A stretch of DNA of 15,452 nt, from positions 1 through 15,452 of the forward strand of contig CAMMKL010000019.1 in the NCBI GenBank assembly GCA_946497265.1, given 5' to 3'. Origin of the DNA: an uncultured Clostridia bacterium. GTDB lineage: Bacteria; Bacillota; Clostridia; Oscillospirales; Acutalibacteraceae. Each line of letters starts with the position of its first letter. Positions within the stretch are counted from its first letter, which is position 1. Shown one piece after another: positions 6,689 through 12,814 of the stretch. The translations under genes and the position numbers were made by a program. Under the pieces are notes generated by a model that was given only the letters and a program-made list of their open reading frames with translations, did not search any database and was not told the origin of the DNA.

Positions 6689-8026
6689 CTAAAAAAGCCC
6701 TTGCTTTCTGCCGTATGCCAGCAGTGCCGCCCGGTCGTTGGGGCATTCCTCACTGACGACCGCTTCCAGCAGAGCGCAAAGCGTCTGCCCCAACTGCCTG
6801 CCCGGACGCATCCCCGCTTCCAAGAGATCCCCTCCCTTGACCGCTAGGCCTTTCAAGGAAAAACATTGTTGTTCCCTGAGGATGCCCTCCAGCTGTTTTT
6901 GGATTTGTTCGACCGCCTCCACCCTTTCAAAACGGTCCGTCGCCTGCGCCAGGATATCGGCTTTCTTACATTGCAGCAGCTGGCGAAGGGTTTCCTCGCC
7001 CAGCTTGTTGAGCCAGCGCTTCACACTTTTCGCGCTTCCCCCTATGGCTTTATCATGATGAAGAACCAGGGCAACTACCCGATTCACTGTTTTGCGGTCA
7101 AAACGCAGACGGATTAAAATTTCTCTAGCCATCTGCGCGCCTAAAGAGGAATGTCCGTAAAAATGCCCCATCCCGTCGGCTCCAAGCCTGTAGCAGTGCG
7201 GTTTTGCCACATCATGCAGAAGCGCTGCCAGCCGGAGCACCGGCGCGGGTTCTATCCAATCCACGGCGCGCACGGAATGTTCATAGACGTCATAGGAAGG
7301 ATCGCGGCTGTTCCGGCCAAATTCAACCAAAGCTGACAGTTCCGGTATCACCTCCCCGATTACCGGCGCATACTCCCTTAAAACTCTTCCAGCCCCCGGC
7401 CCACAGAGCAGTTTTAGGAACTCTGACGAAATCCGCTGCGCCGCCACGTTTTGTAGCAGCCGCCTGTTTTCCAAAAGCGCTTCGGCAGTCTGCCGATCCA
7501 GGGAAAAATCCAGAACAGAGGCAAATCGAAGCGCCCGCAGGATGCGCAGGGCGTCCTCCTGGAAACGGACGGATGGGTCGCCCACGCAACGCACCAAGCC
7601 GGCTTTTAAATCCATCTGCCCGCCAAAAAAATCAACCAGGCCGCCTTGCGGATGATACGCCATCGCATTGATGGTAAAATCGCGCCGGCCCAGGTCTTCC
7701 TGCAGCCGTTTTGTAAAATGTACGGTATCGGGGTGGCGGCGGTCGGAATAGCCGCCTTCCACCCGGTAGGTGGTAACCTCCAAGGGCATGCCGTCGAGTA
7801 CCACCAGGACAGTGCCGTGGCGTATGCCTGTATCCGCTTGGCGGCATCCTGAAAACACCCGCTTGGTCTCCTCTGGAAGGGCAGACGTCGTAATATCCCA
7901 ATCCCCCGGCGTTTTTCCAAGAAGGCTGTCCCGGACACAGCCGCCTACCATATAGGCCCCATGTCCTTCTTTCGATAACATCAAAAGCGCCTTATTTACC
8001 TGTTCGGGGATCCTTAGTTCCGGCAT
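6689..8026 (-). CDS. cca: CCA tRNA nucleotidyltransferase (class II) with HD domain
   Basis: The enzyme adds or repairs the 3' CCA end of tRNAs using CTP and ATP without a nucleic-acid template. The 445-residue product has the class II head with GGCVRD (28-33) and the metal-binding DWD (42-44), then RRDFTINAMAY (114-124) and the EDALRILRALRFAS helix (157-170). An HD-type domain follows, with HD at 271-272 in ALLHDVAKP and later VLHHDKAIGG (321-330), as in CCA enzymes fused to a phosphohydrolase module. Which of the CC-, A- or CCA-adding activities it has cannot be told from this. AGGAGG 5 nt before the ATG at 8026 fixes the start. It is monocistronic by its flanking terminators; I found no convincing promoter. 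Confidence 0.93.
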   Translation of the reverse strand: MPELRIPEQVNKALLMLSKEGHGAYMVGGCVRDSLLGKTPGDWDITTSALPEETKRVFSGCRQADTGIRHGTVLVVLDGMPLEVTTYRVEGGYSDRRHPDTVHFTKRLQEDLGRRDFTINAMAYHPQGGLVDFFGGQMDLKAGLVRCVGDPSVRFQEDALRILRALRFASVLDFSLDRQTAEALLENRRLLQNVAAQRISSEFLKLLCGPGAGRVLREYAPVIGEVIPELSALVEFGRNSRDPSYDVYEHSVRAVDWIEPAPVLRLAALLHDVAKPHCYRLGADGMGHFYGHSSLGAQMAREILIRLRFDRKTVNRVVALVLHHDKAIGGSAKSVKRWLNKLGEETLRQLLQCKKADILAQATDRFERVEAVEQIQKQLEGILREQQCFSLKGLAVKGGDLLEAGMRPGRQLGQTLCALLEAVVSEECPNDRAALLAYGRKQGLF

Positions 8027-8133
8027 TTTAACCTCCTGCCTTTCTTCCCATTTTGTTTGCTCAATCCCATCGGCATACTATAACGGCCCCTATGTGCAAA
8101 TCGGGCGCGCAATTCCTTTTGCCGCATAAACGC

Positions 8134-8154
8134 AAAAACAGGGACAGTTCCCTG
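8134..8154 (-). terminator. Intrinsic terminator of the repeat-stalk protein gene
   Basis: On the minus strand CAGGGA and TCCCTG form a 6 bp stem with a 4 nt loop (8139-8154), followed by TTTTTGCG. It lies about 22 bp after the stop at 8176 and before cca. The stem is short, so efficiency may be modest. Confidence 0.65.
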
Positions 8155-8175
8155 CCCCTGCTTTGTGGTACCCTT

Positions 8176-8964
8176 TTATCTGCGGCGAGATTTGTTTGAA
8201 TAATAGCGGTCGTCCAACAGATGTTTTTTGCCGGATTTGTAAGGCTTACGGCGGTAACGCTTGCGCCCTACACTGTTGCGCCTTCTCGGGCTGCGGCGGT
8301 TGCCGATCACCAGGATCACCAATACAATGGCCACGCCTAACCCGATGCAGATCCAGGCAATAACCCCATACCACCGATTCACTTGGCCGGATACGGCATT
8401 CGTGCCGGAACCCATCGCGTTGGGGACCGAAAGCACCAGCGAGCCTACATCCGGCAGGCTGACAATATCGGAAGAGACGTCCTCCGGAATCAGCGCGGAA
8501 GAAAGTTCCGAAGAGGATGCTTCCGCTTCTGAGGAGCCGCCTGTTTCGCTTACTGCCGTATTGGCATTGGTTACCGGCCGGTTCACTGGTGTGTTATTGT
8601 GGTTCGTATTGTTGTTGTGGTTTTCAGCCGGCGGCGGATCTGGAGTTGGCTCAGGATCAGGTTCGGGCTCCGGATCTGGAGTTGGCCCAGGATCAGGTTC
8701 GGGCTCCGGATCTGGAGTTGGTTCAGGATCAGGTTCGGGTTCCGGCTCCGGCGCGGTAGATGAAGACGGCGCCGGAGGCTGGCTGGATGAGGAAGGTGGA
8801 TCCGGTTCCGGCGTGGATTCCGGCCCTTGGGTACGTTCCGTCTGAACCATTTCCTGCGGCACAGTACGGTTCGGCTCGTTTTCCTGTGCAAATACCATAA
8901 CCGCACCGGAAGATACTGCTATTAACACGGCTGCCATAAAAGCCGTTGTTTTCTTGAAAAACAT
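8176..8964 (-). CDS. Unrecognised secreted/membrane protein with Pro-Glu-Asp repeat stalk
   Basis: I do not recognise a family. The 262-residue product starts at ATG 8964, where GGAGG lies 6 nt upstream; two in-frame ATGs further up (8970, 9003) are badly placed relative to that site. Layout: signal peptide with a hydrophobic core (about 9-26) and probable cleavage after VFA (27); an acidic and Ser/Pro-rich region; a stalk of PEPEPDPEPTPD-type repeats (about 72-111); an Asn-rich stretch (115-125); a Ser-rich region; one transmembrane segment (about 200-221); and a 40-residue C-terminal tail packed with Arg and Lys. This suggests a type I membrane protein with an outside stalk and a basic cytoplasmic tail that could bind nucleic acid or acidic lipid. 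It lies in a sporulation neighbourhood, but a spore role is only inference. Confidence 0.8.
   Translation of the reverse strand: MFFKKTTAFMAAVLIAVSSGAVMVFAQENEPNRTVPQEMVQTERTQGPESTPEPDPPSSSSQPPAPSSSTAPEPEPEPDPEPTPDPEPEPDPGPTPDPEPEPDPEPTPDPPPAENHNNNTNHNNTPVNRPVTNANTAVSETGGSSEAEASSSELSSALIPEDVSSDIVSLPDVGSLVLSVPNAMGSGTNAVSGQVNRWYGVIAWICIGLGVAIVLVILVIGNRRSPRRRNSVGRKRYRRKPYKSGKKHLLDDRYYSNKSRRR
8636..8743. repeat. Three tandem 36-bp in-frame repeats coding the acidic proline stalk
   Basis: Copies lie at 8636-8671, 8672-8707 and 8708-8743. They begin GGATCTGGAGTTGG on the plus strand and differ at only a few positions. Each encodes a 12-residue unit with alternating Pro and Glu/Asp on the minus strand. 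Such perfect-length repeats often vary in copy number between strains. Confidence 0.9.
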
Positions 8965-9047
8965 GTCCATCCTCCATCCGTCCGGATATTTATCGACTGA
9001 CAAAACAAATTATCGGCATAAAGGGCTTCCTTCCGACAGATAATATT

Positions 9048-9075
9048 ATTATAGCATACTCCGCTCTCATTGCAA
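9048..9075 (-). promoter_or_regulatory. Sigma-A promoter, extended -10, for the repeat-stalk protein gene
   Basis: On the minus strand TTGCAA (9070-9075), a 16 nt spacer ending in TGC, and TATAAT (9048-9053) form a strong vegetative promoter about 80 bp before the start at 8964. It suggests this gene is expressed in growth, independently of the spoIIP operon upstream. Confidence 0.65.
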
Positions 9076-9135
9076 TTGCCAGAACTGCCGAGATTGAAAA
9101 CTTTCTGCAACATTTCTATGACCAATCTGCTTTTT

Positions 9136-9414
9136 TCACTCGTTGCCCAACAGATGCCCGATGCCTTCCTTTGCCTGCCGTACCAGAGTTACCACCCCGG
9201 TCACGTCCATCGCATAGGTTTGTCCCATCAGGCAAACCTCCAGGTTTTGCTTGCCGTTTTGCGATGTGATCCCTACCATTGGGCGGTCATCGCCGAAGCC
9301 CATTCGCCGTATGTTCCGATCCGCTACAGCGATGCCGCCTACCAAAGCCGAGACCAGCAAGGTCAATATCATAGAGGTCAATATCCTTCTGTTCCTTTTC
9401 TTGATATCCGTCAT
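9136..9414 (-). CDS. Small single-pass membrane protein in the spoIIP operon, function unknown
   Basis: The 92-residue product is not one I recognise. It has a basic N-terminus (KKRNRR, 5-10), one hydrophobic segment (about 11-31), and a small soluble domain of about 60 residues with MVGITSQNGKQNLEVCLMGQTYAMDVTG (46-73), which would lie outside the membrane. The ATG at 9414 follows the spoIIP stop by only 4 bp, and its GGAG ribosome binding site overlaps that stop, so translation is probably coupled to spoIIP. Co-expression with spoIIP hints at a sporulation role, perhaps at the engulfing membrane; this is inference. There is no clear terminator after it. Confidence 0.8.
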   Translation of the reverse strand: MTDIKKRNRRILTSMILTLLVSALVGGIAVADRNIRRMGFGDDRPMVGITSQNGKQNLEVCLMGQTYAMDVTGVVTLVRQAKEGIGHLLGNE

Positions 9415-9418
9415 TTCT

Positions 9419-10549
9419 TTACTCCGTCAACGTATTTAATACATCCACCAAAGCGTCCCCCAAAAGCTGACCGGTATAAACCGCTTCCTCCATGCTGTTG
9501 GAGTCGGAACCGATTTCGATCAAAAGGGAACCGTGGGTCAAGTTGAGATTATATTGGGAATTACAAAACTTTAAAGGCCTGGTCATACCGGGATAGCGGG
9601 TTTCCGCCGCTTGTTGAAGCCGCAGTGCAAAGCGCAGGTTATATTCCCAATCGGGGAAATTAACGTTTCCGCTTGCGCCGCAGCCGGATATGATCATGAT
9701 TTGAGCCGCTTTTTTCCCGTCGGCCACAAAGGTAGGCTTGGTTTTTCCGCTTTCCGCATTGCCGATAGCGTCACGGTGCAGATCCAGCACTACCTGGATA
9801 GAAGGGTTTTCCGCCAAAATATTTTTTACCGTAACCTCAGAGCGGTCATAGGAACCATTGTAGCTCGGTACGTCGTGCTGCGTAGTATCGTGAATCACGC
9901 CGATTCCGGCGGCCTCCAGCTTTTTTTTGACTTCCTCTCCTACACGCGCTACGTTGTTGTTGTTGTCAGTACTGCGGGGATTAAAATCTTCCGGATAATA
10001 CCCAAGATCCGAGGGCAAATAAGTTTCGCTGGTATGTGTATGCATGAGCAGAACCTGGGGCGTACCGTCCTTCTTGATGGTAATGTCCGGCCGCTTTGCC
10101 AGCTCTTCCGCAATGCTGATGTCAACACCTGTTGTGTTTTTGACATAAAAATTTTCATATTGGGTCCCGGAACCTCCGATTTGCCGCTCATGGACCGCAT
10201 AACCGCTGTCGGAAAGCTCTGTTTGGGAAGAAGGGGTGGAGGTCTCTTCCGCTTGTGAGGAGGACGCTTCCGAAGCCGGCTCGCTCGGCTCCGGCGCGTG
10301 GGAAGCTTCCGGCGCACTTTCGGCCGGCGCCGCCGATACGGAGGACACCGCCGCACTGTTTTCTTCCCAAGCGGCTTTCACTCCTTCGGGCAGGACCGTA
10401 CCGGCCGCCAAAGTCGGAAAGAGGTCGTCGCTCCCCTGTAAAAGCGCCGGCAGGCGCGCCGTCAGGCTGATGACAGCAACTGCTGTGGCGCTGCATGCAA
10501 TCAGTGTTTGGAGCGATTTTTTTCGTTGTTTCCCATTATTCCTTCGCAC
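9419..10549 (-). CDS. spoIIP: Stage II sporulation protein P, peptidoglycan amidase/endopeptidase
   Basis: SpoIIP works with SpoIID and SpoIIM to remove stem peptides from septal peptidoglycan and drive engulfment. The 376-residue product has a basic N-terminus, a membrane anchor (about 13-33), a Ser/Ala/Pro/Glu-rich linker (about 62-116), and the SpoIIP catalytic domain (about 130-376). Family landmarks are VLLMHTHTSETY (166-177), STDNNNNVARVGEEVKKKLE (193-212) and VVLDLHRDAIG (253-263), including the conserved histidines. The start is GTG at 10549 with GGGAGG upstream. An ATG one base out of frame just before it is not used. It lies 86 bp after gpr, the same gpr-spoIIP order as Bacillus, with its own sigma-E-like promoter. 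Confidence 0.95.
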   Translation of the reverse strand: MRRNNGKQRKKSLQTLIACSATAVAVISLTARLPALLQGSDDLFPTLAAGTVLPEGVKAAWEENSAAVSSVSAAPAESAPEASHAPEPSEPASEASSSQAEETSTPSSQTELSDSGYAVHERQIGGSGTQYENFYVKNTTGVDISIAEELAKRPDITIKKDGTPQVLLMHTHTSETYLPSDLGYYPEDFNPRSTDNNNNVARVGEEVKKKLEAAGIGVIHDTTQHDVPSYNGSYDRSEVTVKNILAENPSIQVVLDLHRDAIGNAESGKTKPTFVADGKKAAQIMIISGCGASGNVNFPDWEYNLRFALRLQQAAETRYPGMTRPLKFCNSQYNLNLTHGSLLIEIGSDSNSMEEAVYTGQLLGDALVDVLNTLTE

Positions 10550-10571
10550 ATCCAGACCTCCCTTTCAAAAA

Positions 10572-10600
10572 ATCGTATGCGGGAGTCCCTTGGAATATAC
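10572..10600 (-). promoter_or_regulatory. Sigma-E-like promoter before spoIIP
   Basis: On the minus strand GTATATT (10594-10600) and CATACGAT (10572-10579) are separated by 14 nt. This is close to the Bacillus sigma-E consensus (about KMATATT, 13-15 nt, CATACANT). It lies 22 bp upstream of the GTG start, between gpr and spoIIP, consistent with mother-cell expression of spoIIP. Confidence 0.6.
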
Positions 10601-10635
10601 GTTAAGAATCTATGGTGTGGCCTCCGGCGGTCCCG

Positions 10636-11526
10636 TCAAGAGACCAGCATCTGCAAATCGGAGAGCGAATAAGCAGGATGCAGGGCACAATTAATAGCCA
10701 TCGCCGTCACGCGGGCTCCCCGCTCCACCAATAGGTCAACTTCGCGCGGAGTCACCATCATGGCTTCCCCGCGCGGCGAAACCTGATCGCGCAAAACGGC
10801 AAGATCCTGTTCTTCCCAGCCTTCGCCGACCAAGTCGGCTGCAAGCGTGGCGGCGTCCACCACCGTAGGAATGCCCACCCCGATGACAGGAACCCCAAGG
10901 GTACGCCTGCTGATCTCCGGCCTGGCGTTGCCCACGCCCGCTCCGGGGCTGATGCCCGTATTGCAAATCTGCAGGGTACAACCAAGCCTTTTCAGGCTTC
11001 GGGAAGCCAGCGCATCCACGACGATTACTGCGGAAGGCTGAAGCCTTTTTACCAGGCTTGCAATCAATTCGCCTGTTTCAATCCCGGTCTGTCCCAGTAC
11101 CCCCGGCGCGATCACCGCCACAGGCCGCAATTGATCCAGCCCGGAAGAACGCGCAAGTTCCCCCCGGATGTGCCGAGTTGCGAGTACTTCCCGTGCAGTC
11201 AGGGGGCCCAGATTATCGGGCGTAATATTACAGTTCCCAAGCCCTGCCACCAGTACAAGCCCCTTTTCGGGAAGTAACCGCGAAAGCTCAGCCGCAGCTG
11301 TGCGAATCTTTTCTTCCGGTTCCCGATAATCGTCTGAAAACGGCGGCAGTTCCAAAGTAATATAGGTCCCCACCGGTTTCCCGATTTTCTCAGCCGCCTC
11401 CATAGAATCCACATGCATCCGCACAACGGAAAGGTATTCCCCCTTTTTTTCCTCCATACGTATGCCGTCAATCTTATCCCCTAAATATTCACGCGCTTCC
11501 TGCGCCAAGTCTGTACGGAAAAACAT
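10636..11526 (-). CDS. gpr: Germination protease GPR (spore-specific SASP endopeptidase)
   Basis: GPR cuts small acid-soluble spore proteins during germination; it is made in the forespore as a zymogen that processes itself. The 296-residue product matches the family through RTDLA (4-8), GLGNCNITPDNLGP (95-108), APGVLGQTGIET (140-151), DALASR (171-176), SPGAGVGN (193-200) and MVTPREVDLL (257-266). D104 and D171 align with the two aspartates reported as essential in Bacillus megaterium GPR. It is about 70 residues shorter than the Bacillus enzyme: the region before MVTP is reduced, and only three residues precede RTDLA, so the propeptide is very short. AGGAGT about 9 nt before the ATG supports the start. 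spoIIP lies downstream. Confidence 0.95.
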   Translation of the reverse strand: MFFRTDLAQEAREYLGDKIDGIRMEEKKGEYLSVVRMHVDSMEAAEKIGKPVGTYITLELPPFSDDYREPEEKIRTAAAELSRLLPEKGLVLVAGLGNCNITPDNLGPLTAREVLATRHIRGELARSSGLDQLRPVAVIAPGVLGQTGIETGELIASLVKRLQPSAVIVVDALASRSLKRLGCTLQICNTGISPGAGVGNARPEISRRTLGVPVIGVGIPTVVDAATLAADLVGEGWEEQDLAVLRDQVSPRGEAMMVTPREVDLLVERGARVTAMAINCALHPAYSLSDLQMLVS

Positions 11527-11548
11527 TGCAAACCAACTCCTTATATGC

Positions 11549-11579
11549 TATTATTACAACAATATCTGCAGATTATCCA
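11549..11579 (-). promoter_or_regulatory. Sigma-G-like promoter of gpr
   Basis: On the minus strand TGGATA (11574-11579), an 18 nt spacer and AATAATA (11549-11555) resemble the sigma-G consensus (TGNATA, CATANTA). The spoVAE promoter has the same -35 hexamer and a near-identical -10. The leader would be very short, with the ribosome binding site right at its 5' end. Confidence 0.55.
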
Positions 11580-11645
11580 GGCTGCACGCCCAAATGTCCA
11601 CTAAAAAGGCCGCGGGAGAAAAGCAAAAATTAAATAAAAAAAACA

Positions 11646-11674
11646 TTGCATTTTATTTTGAAAAATGGTATGAT
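11646..11674 (+). promoter_or_regulatory. Sigma-A promoter of rpsT
   Basis: TTGCAT (11646-11651), a 17 nt spacer and TATGAT (11669-11674) lie about 38 bp before the rpsT start. A-rich sequence upstream (about 11620-11645) resembles a UP element. It is divergent to the gpr promoter. Confidence 0.7.
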
Positions 11675-11711
11675 AAATTGTACGTGACTACGAGCAAAAG
11701 GAGGTGTGACC

Positions 11712-11972
11712 ATGCCCAATATCAAATCTGCGAAGAAGCGCGTGAAAGTCATTGCTACCAAAACCCTGCGGAACAAAACTTATAATTCCGCTCTGAAGAC
11801 CACGGTCAAGAAGGCTAACGTTGCGATTGAAACCGGTTCTGCCGATAAGGCGGAGGCTGTGCGTCTTGCGATGAAAAAGATCGACCAGGCCGCCGCAAAG
11901 GGGATTCTTCATAAGAATACTGCAGCCAGAAAGAAGTCCGCCCTTGCTCGCAAGCTGAATGCCACTGCGTAA
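11712..11972 (+). CDS. rpsT: Small-subunit ribosomal protein S20 (bS20)
   Basis: S20 is a primary 16S rRNA-binding protein of the 30S body. The 86-residue product begins MPNIKSAKKRVKVI, the family signature, and is basic and Ala/Lys-rich throughout, with KGILHKNTAARKKSALARKL near the end. I chose ATG at 11712. A GTG two codons earlier is in frame but overlaps the AGGAGG ribosome binding site, which is correctly spaced only for the ATG. It is transcribed alone, with its own promoter and terminator, in the opposite direction to gpr, a common place for rpsT beside gpr in Firmicutes. Confidence 0.97.
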   Translation: MPNIKSAKKRVKVIATKTLRNKTYNSALKTTVKKANVAIETGSADKAEAVRLAMKKIDQAAAKGILHKNTAARKKSALARKLNATA

Positions 11973-12002
11973 TTCATAAGGAATACTATTGAATATGGCC
12001 GT

Positions 12003-12032
12003 AAAAGCAGAGCGATGAGCCCTGCTTTTTTT
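12003..12032 (+). terminator. Intrinsic terminator of rpsT
   Basis: AAAAGCAG (12003-12010) pairs with CTGCTTTT (12022-12029), and the T-run continues to 12032. It lies 30 bp after the rpsT stop. Confidence 0.85.
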
Positions 12033-12053
12033 CTATTGTTTTCGTTCTATTCA

Positions 12054-12082
12054 TTGACTTTTTTAGTGAAATTGGATATGAT
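12054..12082 (+). promoter_or_regulatory. Sigma-A promoter of the 50-codon membrane peptide gene
   Basis: TTGACT (12054-12059), a 17 nt spacer and TATGAT (12077-12082) form one of the best vegetative promoter matches in the window, 44 bp before the TTG start codon. Together with the terminators on both sides it defines a monocistronic unit. Confidence 0.75.
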
Positions 12083-12126
12083 AAGAAACAGAAAGATTTA
12101 TTAAAGCTTTATGGAGGTGCTCTGTT

Positions 12127-12279
12127 TTGAAGAAACCAAATAAGATCGCCCTTTTGGTGGCTATCGTTTCCATAGCAGCAACAGTGGCAGCAGTGGTAGC
12201 TACCGTTCTGGTGCTTTTTGAAAAAAAGAAAAAAGACGAAGAAGAACTGGAGCATTATCTTGATTGCTCCATCCAGTAA
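12127..12279 (+). CDS. Short single-pass membrane peptide (50 residues), TTG start, unknown function
   Basis: The open frame starts at TTG 12127 with GGAGGTG 7-8 nt upstream and ends at TAA 12279. The product has a basic N-terminus (MKKPNK), one hydrophobic helix rich in Ala and Val (about 7-31), a block of four lysines (33-36), then a mixed acidic/basic tail with DEEELEHYLDCSIQ at the end. Predicted topology is a membrane anchor with the charged tail probably in the cytoplasm. A strong promoter before it and a perfect terminator after it argue that it is real despite its size. I do not recognise the family. It has no signal-peptidase site, and a toxin-like role cannot be ruled in or out. The single cysteine lies four residues from the end. 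Confidence 0.75.
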   Translation: MKKPNKIALLVAIVSIAATVAAVVATVLVLFEKKKKDEEELEHYLDCSIQ

Positions 12280-12295
12280 TTTTATTAATTGCATG

Positions 12296-12330
12296 AAAAA
12301 AAGGGACGGCATTCGCTCCGTCCCTTTTTT
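12296..12330. terminator. Bidirectional terminator between the membrane peptide gene and spoVAE
   Basis: AAAAAAAGGGACGG and CCGTCCCTTTTTT form a perfect stem of about 13 bp with an 8 nt loop (12310-12317). T-runs occur on both strands, so it serves both convergent genes, 17 bp after one stop and 30 bp after the other. Confidence 0.92.
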
Positions 12331-12359
12331 CTATATTTACGCTTCGTCGGGGTGGGGAA

Positions 12360-12716
12360 TCAGCTTTTGTCCCCCGGTTTGCTGACAAGGGCAGACAAAT
12401 AGCCGAAGAAAACCGCCGCTGAAATACCAGCCGCAGCAGAAGTAACGCCGCCCATGAGTGCGCCCAGCAGCCCATGCTCCGCCACCGCCTTCTGAACACC
12501 CTTTGCCATCGTATAGCCAAAACCGGTAAGCGGCACGGTAGCGCCCGCCCCTGCAAACTCTACCAGCGGTTCATACAGGCCTATCGCGGTAAGCACCACG
12601 CCCAGCGTTACGAACAACACCAAAATTTTCGCCGGGGTCAGTTTCGTGCGGTCGATAAGGATTTGCCCTACCACACAGATCAAACCGCCCACAACAAATG
12701 CTTTTACATAATCCAT
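12360..12716 (-). CDS. spoVAE: Stage V sporulation protein AE, membrane component for dipicolinate uptake
   Basis: SpoVA proteins carry dipicolinic acid into the forespore and release it at germination. The 118-residue product opens MDYVKAFVVGGLICVVGQIL, then DRTKLTPAKILVLFVTLGV and the highly conserved EFAGAGATVPLTGFGYTMAKG (53-73), with about four hydrophobic segments. I chose ATG 12716, which has GGGGGTG 9 nt upstream and fits the promoter. A second in-frame ATG at 12734 would add six residues and lies only a few bases from the predicted transcription start. spoVAC and spoVAD, its usual operon partners, are not beside it. A sigma-G-like promoter lies just upstream. Confidence 0.92.
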   Translation of the reverse strand: MDYVKAFVVGGLICVVGQILIDRTKLTPAKILVLFVTLGVVLTAIGLYEPLVEFAGAGATVPLTGFGYTMAKGVQKAVAEHGLLGALMGGVTSAAAGISAAVFFGYLSALVSKPGDKS

Positions 12717-12747
12717 TGTAGCCTTCACCCCCATTGTGTTACAGGGG

Positions 12748-12777
12748 TAGTATTTCCCAATACTTGGCTCTTATCCA
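12748..12777 (-). promoter_or_regulatory. Sigma-G-like promoter of spoVAE
   Basis: On the minus strand TGGATA (12772-12777), a 17 nt spacer and AATACTA (12748-12754) match the sigma-G consensus at 5 of 6 and 6 of 7 positions. The expected start near 12741 gives a leader of about 25 nt. The motif matches the one before gpr. Confidence 0.6.
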
Positions 12778-12814
12778 GAAAGATTTTTACGGTATCTAAT
12801 TGGGTTTTAAAAAG

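Noticed and set aside
8636..8743. Possible CRISPR array because of 36 bp repeats
   Set aside because: The units are directly adjacent with no spacers and are in frame within a protein gene.
8261..8845. Plus-strand frame rich in Gly-Ser repeats
   Set aside because: Antisense of the Pro/Glu/Asp stalk; the repeats read as Gly-Ser in that frame. The minus-strand product has a signal peptide, membrane helix and ribosome binding site.
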